Below, in pieces: positions 38,338-47,654 of a stretch of 64,000 nt of DNA (the first letter of the stretch is position 1; every line of letters starts with the position of its first letter). Source of the stretch: Talpa occidentalis (taxonomy: Eukaryota > Chordata > Mammalia > Eulipotyphla > Talpidae). Both the position numbers and the translations under genes were made by a program. The stretch spans positions 62,163,361 to 62,227,360 of the forward strand of contig NW_023605194.1 in NCBI RefSeq assembly GCF_014898055.3. Direction: 5' to 3'. The notes beneath the pieces were generated by a model, which worked only from the letters and a program-made list of their open reading frames with translations, made no database searches and was not told the DNA's origin.

Positions 38338-40028
38338 TATAAAGAATAGTAACTACTGAGAGCAGCCCAAGTGAAGGCTGTGCCTGGTACTGCAGGCTCA
38401 GGTGTGTTTGGGTATCCCAGGATCTTGGAAAAAAGAGATTGGTGCCAGCCAGCTCCCAAATACCTGTACCTGGGCAGTCCTTTTGCTTTTAAAGGTACTG
38501 TCTGTGGTAAAATTGCTGGTTTTTTCTCTCATTAGCATGATTTTAAAGTGGATAAACTGGATATTATTCCAGTTTGCCTTTTGAGATCTTTGCTCTACTG
38601 TGATACTTCCTTTTGTAGGAAATTTTCCAGCCTTAGCTTGTTTACCTCCAAAACATTTCTTGGTTAGGGACACAGTGTTTATTGCAGTGTGATTACCAGG
38701 AGAGGAGCCAGAGAATCTTATGTTGGAATCTTGGTTCCACCCACTAGTGGTGTGTCTAGCAGAATCCCTGACCTCTGTGACCCTCAGTTTCTTCATCCCA
38801 ATGCCTGTCTACCACTGATTATGGTGAGAGTAAAACGAGATGATAGTGTTTGTAAAGGGCTCAGCAAAATACTTGGTACTGGAGCCAGCACTCGATAAAT
38901 GTTTGCTGTTACTGTAAACACTATTAGCATCTTAGAAAAATCAGAACTGTCTTCCACCTATAATTTCCTCCCTTCCTCTTGGGAGGAAGAACTCATACAA
39001 AAGTTCAGCTGCCTTTTCCTCCTCACAATCCTGCAGGCACTTGGAAATAGTGTTGTCCTTCCTTCTAGGTCCTTGTAGGTGTCATGGCAAGATAGGTTTT
39101 AAAATGTCTATGGAATTCCTAGCTTATGGTTTCTTTGTCCATCCCATTTGAGGAATGCTGGGACATTCAAATGAAGCATGAGGAAGTCAAAGCGATCCTT
39201 AGTTTGTGTGCCTTTTTTTCACCCTGAAATTTAGCACTGGCATCTTCAGGCTCACCAATGCCGGCATGCTTGAGGTTTCTGCTTGTAAGAAGAAGGGCTT
39301 TCATCCACACACCAGGGACCCCCGGCTGTTCAGTGTGAGTATATAGCAGATGTTTATTTCTTTGCAGATGTTTATTTTTTGACTTTTTTTTTAAGAGAGA
39401 AAGAGCAGCAGTATAATATGAGATAAAACACTGTACTGCTTATTCTGCAGAAAATTAATCAATCAGAAAATTAATCAATCTTTGTACTTTTGATTTCTTC
39501 TCACTGTTACTTTATTTACAAGGGAATAGCAATATTTCTGTAGCAGAAATGATTATGCATTAAGTTATCTATGAATGTATGTGTATGTGTATTATACATG
39601 TGTCTGAAATTTAAATGTCTAGTGAATGATTTATTATTGATAGGGCCAAATTACTTACATCATAGTTTAATGAAAATTATAATCACACTACTTGCTTAGC
39701 TTTGTGTAGCCCAAAAGAAGCATTATTTGACTAGTTCTTTCTGACCTTGCTTGGTGGTGTTCTGGTTTAACATCAGAGAAATTTTGTTTTGAAGTTAGAA
39801 TTCATTTAAAGTGAAAATTGATAGGCAATTTCTATGGGTATTTTCATAGTGAAAATGAAAAACATGGTTGTATTTGTTCTGGCTGGAAATATTTCTAAAT
39901 GAGAAATTTCTACTCCTTCCCTAAAAATAATCATGTTAAAACAGATGATGTAAAGTCATTTTTTTTCCTAGATATGCAAACATGTGTTGGTAAAAGACAT
40001 AAAAATAATCATGCTGGATCTGAGGTGA
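17118..40028 (+). CDS. STAMBPL1: AMSH-like protease, K63-linkage-specific JAMM deubiquitinase (ten coding exons, complete)
   Basis: Joined coding exons are 17118-17147, 22379-22596, 25500-25575, 26962-27057, 29786-30143, 31218-31342, 33748-33885, 38060-38172, 39235-39334 and 39972-40028. They total 1311 nt, giving 436 residues plus TGA, the length I know for the human protein, and every junction is GT-AG with matching phase. The protein is a zinc metalloprotease that trims K63-linked ubiquitin from endosomal cargo. An N-terminal MIT-type region covers about residues 1-115, a charged helical stretch about 140-190, an SH3-binding motif 243-251, and the MPN+/JAMM domain about 265-436. The JAMM residues Glu292, His347, His349, Ser357 and Asp360 are all present, as are the second zinc-site residues His362, Cys402, His408 and His410 and the linkage-contact Phe407. 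The start has a strong Kozak context (ACCATGG). The family assignment is secure; activity is inferred from intact residues. Confidence 0.97.
17880..18610 (+). mobile_element. Old ERVL-type LTR (approximate)
   Basis: Recognisable phrases include TTATAAAGGCTTCATTAC, AATCACATGGTTGG and ACTGGAAGTTCCAACCCACC, which I associate with old ERVL LTRs. Ends not resolved; no coding capacity. Confidence 0.5.
18962..19237 (-). mobile_element. tRNA-derived SINE, younger subtype
   Basis: Perfect 16-bp duplication GGAAAGACTAATCCTT at 18946-18961 and 19238-19253. Confidence 0.95.
19260..20780. other. Intronic stretch, nothing recognised
   Basis: Part of STAMBPL1 intron 1. No exon or confident repeat seen. 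Confidence 0.4.
20985..21460 (+). pseudogene. L1 ORF2 fragment (reverse transcriptase region)
   Basis: Degenerate sense L1 ORF2 with the stretches AAGCCCAGGACCAGATGG, AATGGAATTTATTCCAGGG and GATACTGAGAAAGCATTTGA. Frame broken by stops and indels. Confidence 0.75.
21480..22280. other. Intronic stretch upstream of STAMBPL1 exon 2
   Basis: No exon or confident repeat seen. A 153-codon open frame (21496-21957) shows no recognisable domain. Confidence 0.4.
22379..22596 (+). CDS. STAMBPL1: STAMBPL1 coding exon 2 (residues 11-82, MIT region)
   Basis: The acceptor is TTTTTCTCTGCAG and the donor is GTAAGT at 22597. The exon encodes the start of the MIT-type helical region that serves ESCRT-III binding in this family. 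Codon 50 (22496-22498) is TGC for Cys, where I recall Arg in human. It ends two bases into codon 83. Confidence 0.97.
22845..23112 (+). mobile_element. tRNA-derived SINE, older subtype
   Basis: Head GGGGCCTCCCTGGTGGCGCA; its A-rich tail is the target of the next SINE, so the two stand head-to-tail. Confidence 0.92.
23118..23388 (+). mobile_element. tRNA-derived SINE, younger subtype, in the tail of the previous one
   Basis: A 15-base duplication, a ten-A run plus GTCTC, at 23103-23117 and 23389-23403 shows insertion into the poly(A) tail of the older copy. Confidence 0.93.
23611..23885 (-). mobile_element. tRNA-derived SINE, older subtype
   Basis: Flanked by AGTTAGTGGTTCCTTA (23595-23610) and AGTTAGTGGTTCTTTTA (23886-23902). 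The right-hand copy is also the left duplication of the following L1. Confidence 0.93.
23901..24445 (-). mobile_element. L1 3' end, 5'-truncated
   Basis: Antisense L1 3' end (TTCCATCCATGTTGCTGCGAA, a CT-rich 3' UTR, TA-rich tail). TTAGTGGTTCTTT at 23888-23900 and 24446-24458 flanks it. The same 3' UTR type occurs at 46801, 61350 and 38204. Confidence 0.88.
24574..24853 (-). mobile_element. tRNA-derived SINE, younger subtype, little diverged
   Basis: A box TGGCGCAGCGG and B-box-like GGTTCGATCCC are intact on its strand apart from one variant. Duplication TTGATAGAT at 24565-24573 and 24854-24862. Confidence 0.93.
25500..25575 (+). CDS. STAMBPL1: STAMBPL1 coding exon 3 (residues 83-108)
   Basis: The acceptor TTCTTTCCGCAG precedes C at 25500, which completes Thr83. 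The donor is GTATTG at 25576, a weaker fifth-position context. It encodes the rest of the MIT helices, ending in QDIMK. Confidence 0.97.
26222..26245. repeat. (GGGT/GGAT)n simple repeat
   Basis: GTGGGTGGGTGGGTGGATGG in STAMBPL1 intron 3. Confidence 0.85.
26275..26560 (+). repeat. MIR-like piece followed by MER5-like piece
   Basis: TTTCCTCATCTCTAAAAAAG near 26355 is MIR-like. The segment to 26560 (AATTACCAGGGAAGTTGTTT, GATTCAAAGGATCTGGG) resembles a MER5-type hAT element. Both are old. Confidence 0.5.
26926..26961 (+). promoter_or_regulatory. STAMBPL1: Branch point and acceptor of STAMBPL1 exon 4
   Basis: TACTAAT at 26926-26932 lies about 30 bases before the exon. It is followed by a (TA)n run, five T's and AAAAG, with no proper polypyrimidine tract. 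Confidence 0.7.
26962..27057 (+). CDS. STAMBPL1: STAMBPL1 coding exon 4 (residues 109-140)
   Basis: It encodes 32 residues from KLKEIAFP to EYLQSK, phase 0 on both sides, with a GTAAGT donor at 27058. The acceptor is unusual: a (TA)n tract followed by TTTTTAAAAG rather than a pyrimidine tract. A near-perfect branch-point motif TACTAAT lies at 26926-26932. Confidence 0.97.
27865..28136 (+). mobile_element. tRNA-derived SINE, older subtype
   Basis: Flanks AAGTATTGAAATCA (27851-27864) and AAGTATCAAAATCA (28137-28150). Confidence 0.92.
28845..29460. repeat. Non-autonomous hAT-like element split by an LTR
   Basis: The left part has GGCAGCACTGTGCAAGG and CCATGTGGCTTGCATGTG; the right part (29365-29455) has ATATGGCTAATGGCTACTC and ATTGGACAGTGCAG. 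Together they resemble one inverted-repeat DNA transposon. Confidence 0.55.
28950..29360 (+). mobile_element. Probable endogenous retroviral LTR
   Basis: GGATAAATACCCCAACCC resembles a promoter or polyadenylation region and is followed by a U5-like CT-rich stretch ending AAGGGAACCGAGACCG. Non-coding; boundaries approximate. Confidence 0.5.
29786..30143 (+). CDS. STAMBPL1: STAMBPL1 coding exon 5 (residues 141-259; charged helix and SH3-binding motif)
   Basis: This is the largest exon (358 nt). The acceptor is CATTTTTTAG and the donor GTAAGT at 30144. It encodes a Lys/Glu/Gln-rich helix and then a Ser-rich linker. PPVNRALKP at residues 243-251 (30092-30118) fits the PX(V/I)(D/N)RXXKP STAM SH3-binding consensus. 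Linker residues after about 190 diverge most from the human protein as I recall it. Confidence 0.97.
30150..31210. other. STAMBPL1 intron 5, nothing recognised
   Basis: AT-rich intron without identifiable repeats; a TA-rich part at 30885-30930. Confidence 0.45.
31218..31342 (+). CDS. STAMBPL1: STAMBPL1 coding exon 6 (residues 260-301; JAMM Glu292)
   Basis: The acceptor is TGTCTCTTAG and the donor GTATGG at 31343. The motif [13 protein letters not shown] holds Glu292, the general base of the JAMM active site. The phase joins the previous exon through Asn260. Confidence 0.97.
31673..31943 (+). mobile_element. tRNA-derived SINE, younger subtype
   Basis: Perfect 15-bp duplication TAAACCTACTTTTTA at 31658-31672 and 31944-31958. 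Confidence 0.95.
33033..33293 (-). mobile_element. tRNA-derived SINE, older subtype
   Basis: Duplication TCAAAGCAAAA at 33022-33032 and 33294-33304. Confidence 0.92.
33748..33885 (+). CDS. STAMBPL1: STAMBPL1 coding exon 7 (residues 302-347; His347)
   Basis: Forty-six codons in phase 0, with acceptor GTTTTTTAG and donor GTACGT at 33886. It ends exactly on zinc ligand His347 of the HxH pair. Residue 339 (33859-33861) is Gly; I recall Asp in human AMSH-LP and Gly in the paralogue AMSH. Confidence 0.97.
35850..36060 (+). repeat. MIR
   Basis: GTTTCCTCATCTGTAAAATG, GGGGATAATAACACTTATC and CAATGCCTGGCACATTG in MIR order. Confidence 0.8.
36571..36991 (-). mobile_element. L1 3' end fragment
   Basis: Antisense L1 3' UTR (TGAGGTAATGTTGGTTCATA and following). 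Flanks TTAAAGGGGAAAAGAATTTT (about 36551-36570) and TCAAAGGGGAAAGGAATTTT (about 36991-37010). Confidence 0.82.
37105..37330 (-). repeat. MIR
   Basis: TGTGCTAGGCACTGTTCTAA to AACCCAGAATTCAAAC, reverse-complement MIR. Confidence 0.75.
38060..38172 (+). CDS. STAMBPL1: STAMBPL1 coding exon 8 (residues 348-384; His349, Ser357, Asp360)
   Basis: The acceptor is TTCCTGCAG and the donor GTAAGT at 38173. It holds THP, then seven residues from His349 to Ser357, then Asp360, so the JAMM spacing is intact. The loop reads [10 protein letters not shown], with Pro353-Val354 where I recall Thr-Ala in human. A young L1 tail is inserted 31 bases after the donor. Confidence 0.97.
38204..38344 (+). mobile_element. 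Very short young L1 3' end beside STAMBPL1 exon 8
   Basis: About 140 bp: 3' UTR end (GGATACACCTGAGAGG, AAAATGAACAGTGATGTAAA), a long A run and (TA)n tail. Perfect 13-bp duplication AATAGTAACTACT at 38191-38203 and 38345-38357. Confidence 0.85.
38680..38930 (+). repeat. MIR
   Basis: GACCCTCAGTTTCTTCATCC and CACTCGATAAATGTTTGCTG in MIR order. Confidence 0.7.
39235..39334 (+). CDS. STAMBPL1: STAMBPL1 coding exon 9 (residues 385-418; second zinc site)
   Basis: The acceptor is ATTTAG and the donor GTGAGT at 39335. It encodes Cys402, Phe407, His408 and His410, which form the structural zinc site and the contact with proximal ubiquitin that gives K63 preference in this family. Confidence 0.97.
39972..40028 (+). 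CDS. STAMBPL1: STAMBPL1 last coding exon (residues 419-436 and stop)
   Basis: The acceptor TTTTTTCCTAG precedes ATATGC. It encodes [18 protein letters not shown] followed by TGA at 40026-40028. The C-terminus ends at the same residue count as human. Confidence 0.97.
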   Translation: MCKHVLVKDIKIIMLDLR

Positions 40029-40298
40029 TATGTTCTGAAGATGAGCGCCAACACCAGACACCTACCCATGGACATGTGGTTGCTGGATTTTCTTAAGATG
40101 CTTCCAGAAAATGACTGAGATTTTATATTTATACATTTTAGATCAGAAAGTTTGATATTTATTGCTGTTGCACATTTTGAAGTTTTCTTTTTGGTTTGCT
40201 TTGTCTCAAAAGAAATCACAATGGTGTTAACTCAGTACCTATTCATGTACCCAAATACTCTGACCAAATAATAAAGTGTGCTGCAAACGATGTATGTG
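40029..40298 (+). terminator. STAMBPL1: STAMBPL1 3' UTR with polyadenylation signal
   Basis: A short 3' UTR follows the stop. AATAAA lies at 40270-40275, followed by a GT-rich stretch ending near 40310, so cleavage is expected about 15-25 bases after the signal. The exact end is inferred. Confidence 0.8.
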
Positions 40299-40854
40299 CT
40301 GTTTAGAGACCTCTGCACCTGGTTTCAGAGTTTTAGATATTTCACTGATTTTTTTTTTTTTTGCTCTGTTATTTCTGTACAATATAATTCCAAACAAATA
40401 ATTCTGAGCGCCAAGTGGGCTCCAGGACCATCTGTTTCTGCATCTTCCCTGTGATCAAAGATGAGCAGTTTCTGTGTGTGAGAACAAATGTGAGTATAGA
40501 TGGCAAATTGCATGCTTTTTTTCAATGTCATCGAGTCCCTGGTTCTGAGATTCATCAGCAGAGACCTTAGTAGGGGATACAGAGCAATGAACTTCTACTC
40601 AGGGATCAGGTGTCAGAGGGCAGAGGATAGCAGACGATTCACTAACTTGATTTAGAGGACCAAGAGTAGGGATTCCTTGAAAGAGGAATAAAAAAAGACA
40701 AGATGCAGATAAAAATGTAAAACCTGTTACTGTTACTGTGCCAATCAACTGGAGGTGAAGGAGAAAAGATGAGGCCTGGAAATAACTGATAGTTCCCCCA
40801 AAGAACAGATAAAATAATTTGGAAGGAGCACATGTAATTAAAAGTCATATTGTA

Positions 40855-41156
40855 GGGCCTCCCCAGTGGCGCAGGGGTTGAGCGCTGGGTTGCGAAGCTG
40901 CCCGCAGCCTCTGTGGCGCCGGTTCGATCCCCGGCTGCTCCCTGGCCACCAGAGGAGGGTCCCACATGGCGTGCAGACCTCTCCTGCCGCCCGCTGCTCC
41001 CCTCAGCAGTGTACTTCGGTCCTTCTGCCTGATCTGCTCCCCGCTCTGGCTCTGGTGAATTCTCTCACCCTCCCGCGCTTCTGACTGTACCCAGTGCATG
41101 TATAAACAAACAAACAAACAAATAAATAAAAACATGCCTCTATTAAAAAAAAAAAA
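40855..41156 (+). mobile_element. tRNA-derived SINE, younger subtype, with extra 3' segment
   Basis: Tail (AAAC)n(AAAT)n, then ACATGCCTCTATT (about 41132-41144), then poly(A), as in the copy at 11813. Perfect duplication AAAAGTCATATTGTA at 40840-40854 and 41157-41171. Confidence 0.95.
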
Positions 41157-41307
41157 AAAAGTCATATTGTAATGAAAAGAAATAGGAAGAAAAACACATT
41201 TAAACTGAGTAAGGTAACATAATTACAACCTTATTTATTAGATAGGCTTGGAATTTTTTAATGATACCAAGATAGAAGCATTTACCTGGATCAAAAGATA
41301 CAGATTA

Positions 41308-41575
41308 GGGCCTCCCCCAGTGGCGCAGTGATTGAGCGCTGGACTGTGAAGCTGCCCACAGCTTCTGCAGCGCTGGTTCGATTCATGGCCGCCAGGCAAG
41401 GGTCCCACATGGTGTGCAGACCTCTCCTGCCGTGCCGGCTGCTCCCCTCAGCAGTGTACTTTGGTCCCTCTGCCAGTTCTGTTCCCTGCTCTGGCTCTGG
41501 TGAATCCTCTCACCCTCCCACACTTCTGACTGTACCCAGTGCTTGTATAAATAAATTAATAAATATTAAAAAAAA
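41308..41575 (+). mobile_element. tRNA-derived SINE, younger subtype
   Basis: Flanks AAAAGATACAGATTA (41293-41307) and AAAAGATACAGTTTA (41576-41590). Confidence 0.93.
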
Positions 41576-41599
41576 AAAAGATACAGTTTAAATAGAAGG

Positions 41600-42650
41600 A
41601 ATGGGCCACCTATGGACTCTGTTGGCAGGTTGAATTGGTAGGAGAAACTGGAAGGTAGAAACATCATGAAGAAAAATTGGATGCAAATACAAAGAAGACA
41701 GAGGGAAGTGATCATGTTGACGGCATGAAGGCCCCCCCACACCCTCATTCCCTCAACCCCCCACCCCCCTATACTGCAGCTGGAAGGAGGGCCTGGCTGC
41801 ACCTTCCTCCTGAGCATCTACCCCTGAACTCACAGACAACAGGACATAGTGTTGGGGCTTCGCTATCTTGCCATCATTCAGTTAAAAGCAGATGGTGATG
41901 AGCCACGGACCTATGTAGCAGATTATTTCATTTCCCTATGGAGGATTTCAGTGAAAACCTGTAAGAAAAACAAATGGAGGTTAATTGATAGAAACATAGG
42001 AACATGATTTGAGAGATATAAACAAGGGGATTGTTTGGGAATACCACATTTCCAATAACCCTGCAGGGAATGACTTTAAAAGAGACTAATGCCTAAACAT
42101 GTCCCTAGTAAATCCAGTGTGTGTGATGGCGCCCTGGACAGTCCCAGGATGTAAGCACAGAAAGTAGGAGAGAAGCCAGCCAGGCAGCCAGGCATGCTGA
42201 CTAATCTGCCTGAGTTTCAAGGGAGCCTGTGTAAAAGCTGGAAAGCAGGCTTGAGTCCAAGAAAGAGGAAAAATTGGTAGCTAAAAAACAACAAAGGATT
42301 AACAAGGAGTCACTACTCTCTGGGAACAATTTAGACCACACACTCTAACTCATTTGTAGGTAAGCTCCATGGATCAGGAAGGACAAAAACAGGACTGCAG
42401 TGTCTTATGTTTTGGAGTCAGAGCCCCTGGGTTCAAGTTCCATTTTTGCCACCTTTAGGATGAGGCTTTAGGACAGCAGGAAACCAGAACACAGAAGCCA
42501 GTAGGGCAGTTTCTAGAAGGTGGGTCTATCAGTAGATACCTTGTCTGGCTTTAAGTTCTGTTTATTTTGGTATTTGCTGTCTTACTTCCTCTTGTTCCCA
42601 GCTTTATCCATGCTCACCTCCTTTTGTGGCATCTCCCGAATATTCGGAAC
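41600..42650. other. Intergenic stretch, nothing recognised
   Basis: Contains a C-rich run at about 41730-41770. No exon or confident repeat seen. Confidence 0.4.
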
Positions 42651-42659
42651 ATTTAAGGT

Positions 42660-43480
42660 GGGATCTTTGTCTCCATAGAATTTCAAATTTGTAGAAAAGT
42701 TGGAAGAATTGTTTAAGGAAACTTTAGCAGATACTCAGAAAGATCACCCATTATTTTGCATCTTGTCCCATTTATCATGCTCTCTCTCTCCATGTAGTGT
42801 ACCTATATAATTTATATATGTATGTACATTGGCTGGATATATTGACTTTCTTTACACTAAATACTTAAGTACATTTTCTAAGAAAAAAGACCACAGTACT
42901 ATAGTACTAAACCATAGTAAAATCACAAAAATTAAGAACTTAATGCAAGTAGCATTCTCTATAGTCCATATATCCATACATAACTGCTGTCAGTTATCCC
43001 AATAAAGTCCTCTGCTACTTTTTCTCTTTCTAGCTAGAAACCAATCTAGAACCACACCTCACATTTAGTTGTCATATCCCTTTAGTTTTATTTCATCTGA
43101 AACAGTTGTTTAGCCTTTCTTTTTTTTTTTCTTTAGCATGATATCTTTGAAGTATACAAAATATTTATTTTGCAGTGTTCCTTGATTCGCTATAGGCTCA
43201 TGTTTCCTCATGATTATATTCCAGTTAGGCAGTTGTGAGAGAAATTCCATAGAAATGTTATATCCTTCTCAGGCCATTGCATAAGGGTATGCGAAGCTTT
43301 GACATTGCTTTGTCCCAATGCTTGTGGTGTTAACATAGGTTACAGGTCAAGGTGGAATCCACCATATATTTTTTGTATGAAGTTATTATTTTCTTTTGTA
43401 ATTAGCAAGTAATTTTTGAATATTTAAGTATCCTTCAGGACCATGAAGACTTTCTGTAGGCACACCCCTAATCCTGGTAG
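42660..43480. repeat. Old L1M-type fragment
   Basis: Phrases such as TTTCCTCATGATTATATTCC and TTAGTTGTCATATCCCTTTA are typical of old L1M 3' regions. Orientation not resolved. Confidence 0.5.
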
Positions 43481-43499
43481 AAATCCTTCCCAGGCACCT

Positions 43500-45085
43500 T
43501 GGGAAGTCCTGAACCAGCTGCCCTATTCTTGATGAACAGTCCTCTGACCATATCTGTTTCCCTTCTATTCACCCTCAGAGTCTTAGCTTACTCTAACCTA
43601 GCGTTCTTCTCTCTTTTCTTTCTCTCTGTTATGTTTCCTTCTTCTGCCACTTTATCCTGTATCTCCCATTGTCCCTTGTCAAGCTAAGCTGTCTGACACC
43701 GCTCCTTCCCATCATTTGTATGCCAACCATGGCTTTCCTCCAGCATTGCAGGTGAATGGCCTGAACAACCTTGTGTGCATGTATTAGCACCCACTTACTA
43801 GTTCAATGCTCTGTATTCCAAGGTGGATATTCCCTGTGGGGTGTTCACTGTACTGTGAACTTGGATGAGATAATGTTCATACCCCACCCGTCTATTCCCC
43901 AGTACTGGTAGCCTACCACCCAGATTTTGCACTCATTCTCATTCATGAAGATCCTACTTTGGGTGGCTCAGTAGCTTGTTTCTGCTTTATGACCACTTTT
44001 AGGCTTGGGAAGTTCAGATCCCTGTCCTCTGCAGAAGTAGAGCTTGACTTATGCCTGTGGACTTGAATCTATAGCCACCACCAGCTAAGGGCAAATTAAC
44101 TCTGCAAGGCTGGTTCCACAGACAACCTACTTTATCCTGAGTGATGCTTTCTCAACTTTTTAGCAATTAAGGACAACGTGATGTTCTGATATACTTCCTA
44201 AAATGAGATTATATAATTTATTCCAGTAAAAATGACAGTTGGCATTTAGCATAGTTGAGAAATGAGTGATATCCTTAGAGGAGAAATCAAATATATAATA
44301 GTAAACCTAGAACATATAAAATGAGAACTATCTCATGAAAAAACTGTGATGATTGAATGATCTCTAGAGAGAGAAGGAACTCAATTGAAAGTCCAGAAAG
44401 TTTAGTTTCTTACATCTGCAGAGAAAATAAAAAGAACAGTTATGAAGAATGCAATGCCAGTTATATCTCTTCTGAATCACAAATTACAACCCTTTTTTTT
44501 TTTTCACCAAAAGGACATATTGCATCCCTAAAAGAGTGGGACATTCTTGGCATTTTTTCCCTTGTATGGAGAAGCAGAACCTTAGGCCAGAGGTGGAGTT
44601 TGAAAAGCTGTTCTGCAAGGGGATGTGTGATTTTCTTATTGCCAAGTACAAACTCAGTCAGCCTTCCCAGGAGGACATGGTCAACAAAGCTGAAGGAGGC
44701 AACAAACCTGTCACATGGTCCTGCTGGCAGAAGGAGATTCCAAAGCCCTGATCTGAAGACCATCAGAATGGGGCCACACCAACTAACTGATGAACCGGCT
44801 GGGGTGCAGAGCAGCCTTGGAGCCCATGTGACCGTGTGAGCAGATACATGTGTGGGTGAGCGTGTGACCTGTCTCCTCACAAGAGCTCCCTTTGGAAAAT
44901 TTCATTCACGGCAGGCTGCGGCTCTCTCTTTTGAACATGATAAATTCCAGAACCCCATTCCTGACCCTTGAAAGCAAAGACAGTTTATTCATTTCTTTCA
45001 GATTCACAATTCTGTAGAAAATTAACCCATTCAGCATGACTGTCCTTTGGGTTTTAATACAGGTCTGTTTGTATAGTGCCTAGAA
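43500..45085. other. Intergenic stretch, nothing recognised
   Basis: Open frames at 44357-44880 on both strands have no recognisable domain. Confidence 0.4.
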
Positions 45086-45094
45086 CCTTATACA

Positions 45095-45475
45095 CATTTG
45101 GAGGGGCTGAATTATGTCCCCCCAAATTCATATGTTGAAGTCATAACCTTCAACACCTCTAAATGTGACTGTCTCTGGAGATACTCAGTTTACAGAGCAG
45201 TTATGTTAAAATGAGATTACTGAGTGAGCTTTAATCATACATGACTAGTGTCTTTAGAAACAAGAGATTTGGACACAGATACAGATAGAAGGAAGCAATC
45301 TGGGGACATAGGAGAAGATGGTCAACTACAAGGAGATGGACCTCAGGAAAAAAACAAACCTACCATCTTTGTCATCTCTCTGACTTCTGTCCTTCAGAAC
45401 TGGAAAAAAATAAATTTATGTTGTTTAAACTGTCATTCTGTGGGATTTTGTATAGAAAACTAGAACAGATCTCAA
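45095..45475 (+). mobile_element. MLT1-like MaLR LTR
   Basis: GGGGCTGAATTATGTCCCCC, ATTCATATGTTGAAGTC, GATTTGGACACAGATACAG, AATAAATTTATGTTGTTTAA and AGAAAACTAGAAC follow the order of a MaLR LTR. AATAAA at about 45408 is the LTR polyadenylation motif. Confidence 0.65.
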
Positions 45476-45479
45476 TAAA

Positions 45480-46535
45480 CATTCACTGAACTTTGTTGTT
45501 TTATTTTTTCTCACAGGATATGGAAATCATTTCCTTTGTTGTCAGGCAGAACCATTCTGTATTCCTTAGCCCTGGCCAATTCTCAGCTTCTGAAATGGTT
45601 TCTGGTTTCTTTTCATAGACTTTTGCTTGCAAAATATTGGCATTTTATTTGAGATATGATAGCAATTAAGGCCACATCCTAGAATCGGTTCAGTAATTTT
45701 CCCTCCAATTCATCATGCATCGAGTACATCTGCAATGCTGGAGACTGCGTTATTACAACAGTTCAGCCTTAGTTTGAGGTTTCTGTTGCAAGATCAGCTA
45801 CAGTTGTCCCAAAATGTGGAAAGCAGATGCTGTCTTCTGTCTTGCAGAATTATCCGGCAAGAAAATGTCTTCCCTGAAGAGAATGCTTGAAAATTGCCGT
45901 GTATTTGGCAATGATAAAGGAAGAAATGGAAATTTTCAGCTCCATGTTCTTAAAGAATTTAGCTTCCTGTTTATTGTGAGGACAACAAATATGCAAAGAA
46001 CCCTTCTCTGTTCCTTTAAGAGACTTGTTTCCTTTTCTAGTATCTTGGCTCTTCATGAGGCAAGAATGTATTTTCCTTGGGGACAGCTGACGAGAACTTT
46101 ATTTAGTGGCTCATAGAAATTCATCATACTGATTTTGAAGAAGAATTTTTGTTATAAAGCTGTATCAGGCAAACAAGAGTTGACTTTGAAAAATTAAAAT
46201 CAAATTAGTCATTGTCTTGTCAGGTCCTGGATGTACCAACGGAATGAGTGGTGAACCTATATTCTTGAGTCTGAGATAATGTTTAAAATTCTTCCCTGCA
46301 GCTTTTCTAGGAGAAAAAGGATTAGAGGTTGCAAAAAAAAAGTCTCCATTGTGATTTTATGATTCCTCCGAATATAGAGACCGATGACCAATGAAAATAA
46401 AACAAACAAATAAAAGAGAACTGCTCTATTCTTGACTTAGGCAATGTTTCTTTACCTACACAAATGAGGTGTGTGAATTACTGATTTAACGCATTCCTAT
46501 CAGTAAATTTTTTTTCTTACCACAGTTTTCTCCAG
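45480..46535. other. Intergenic stretch, nothing recognised
   Basis: A 100-codon frame at 45814-46116 shows no family features; no confident repeat. Confidence 0.4.
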
Positions 46536-46539
46536 TGTA

Positions 46540-47560
46540 ATACATTATTTTTAATTTTTGAATAATTGTTGTTGCAAAGCTTACATAACATAAAATTAAC
46601 CATCATTAAGTGAAAACCAGTGACATTTAGTATATTCTCAATGTTGTGTAATCACCATCTCTACCTAGTTCCAATACATTTGTCATTCTAAAGTGTAAGC
46701 CTTTACCCATTAAATCATGTCTTCACATTCCCTCCACTACCCCCTGGCTACCACAAAACTCTATTCTGTCTCTACAGATTTACTTATTCTGGATATTTCT
46801 TTTTTTTTAATTTATGTATATTTTACATCATTGTTCATTTTTAAAGACTATTTGCTTTCCCCCTCCCCCTCACTCAGGTGCAGTCCCCATAGAATTTCCT
46901 TCACCAATTCACCATGTACCAATATTCACCTCAGTCCCCTGTGCTCCTCCCTCTGATCCCTCTCCCTCCTCCTCCCCTGTAGGATGTCTCTGGTTTATAA
47001 TTGTCTGTTTGTTTTTGTTTTGTTGTGTTTTGTATTGTTAGTATTTTCCCTCCCGATGTCTTGTTTGGTTCCCCCATATTCCTCCTATAAGTGAAACCAT
47101 TATTCAGATATTTCTTATAGTTGGACTATACAATATGTAAGCTTTTGTGTCTGTCTTCTTTCACTTAGCATAGCATTATGAAAGTTCTTCCACCTTGTAT
47201 CATATATCAGTATTTCATCCCTGTTTATGACTGACTAACATTCCATTGTACGGATATACCACAGTTTGTTATCCATTCATCTAATGATGGACACTTGGCT
47301 TTTCTCTAGTTTTTGACTCTTGTGAATAGTGTTGCTATGAACACATGGGTATAGGTACTTATCTGAGTATCTGTTTTCAGTTCTTTGGAAGGTAGCTTCA
47401 GGAGTGGAATTGCAGTCATGGTAATTCTGTGTTGAATTTTCTGGAGAGCCACCAAAGTGCTTTCCACAGCAGCTGAACTGTTTTCACATTCCCAACAGCA
47501 ATGTGCAAGGGTTCTAGTTTCTCCACATTCTTGCCAACACTTTTGTGTTTAGTAGATGTG
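46540..47560 (-). mobile_element. Old L1 3' region, split by a younger L1
   Basis: Antisense L1M-type sequence at 46540-46800 and 47102-47560 (CATTCCATTGTACGGATATA, GTGAATAGTGTTGCTATGAA). Confidence 0.75.
46801..47101 (-). mobile_element. Younger L1 3' end nested in old L1
   Basis: Same 3' UTR type as at 23901. Imperfect flanks ATTCTGGATATTTCT (46786-46800) and ATTCAGATATTTCT (47102-47115). Confidence 0.8.
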
Positions 47561-47654
47561 AAGTGCTATCTATCTCATTGTGGTTTTGATAGAGTAATGC
47601 ATTATTAGTTTATTTGCTTATTCATTATTCATTACTAGCTTTCTCCAAAATTTT

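Noticed and set aside
44357..44880. Overlapping open frames on both strands
   Set aside because: No conserved domain; opposite-strand overlap without codon or splice evidence.
45814..46116. 100-codon open frame
   Set aside because: No recognisable homology and AT-rich surroundings typical of chance frames.
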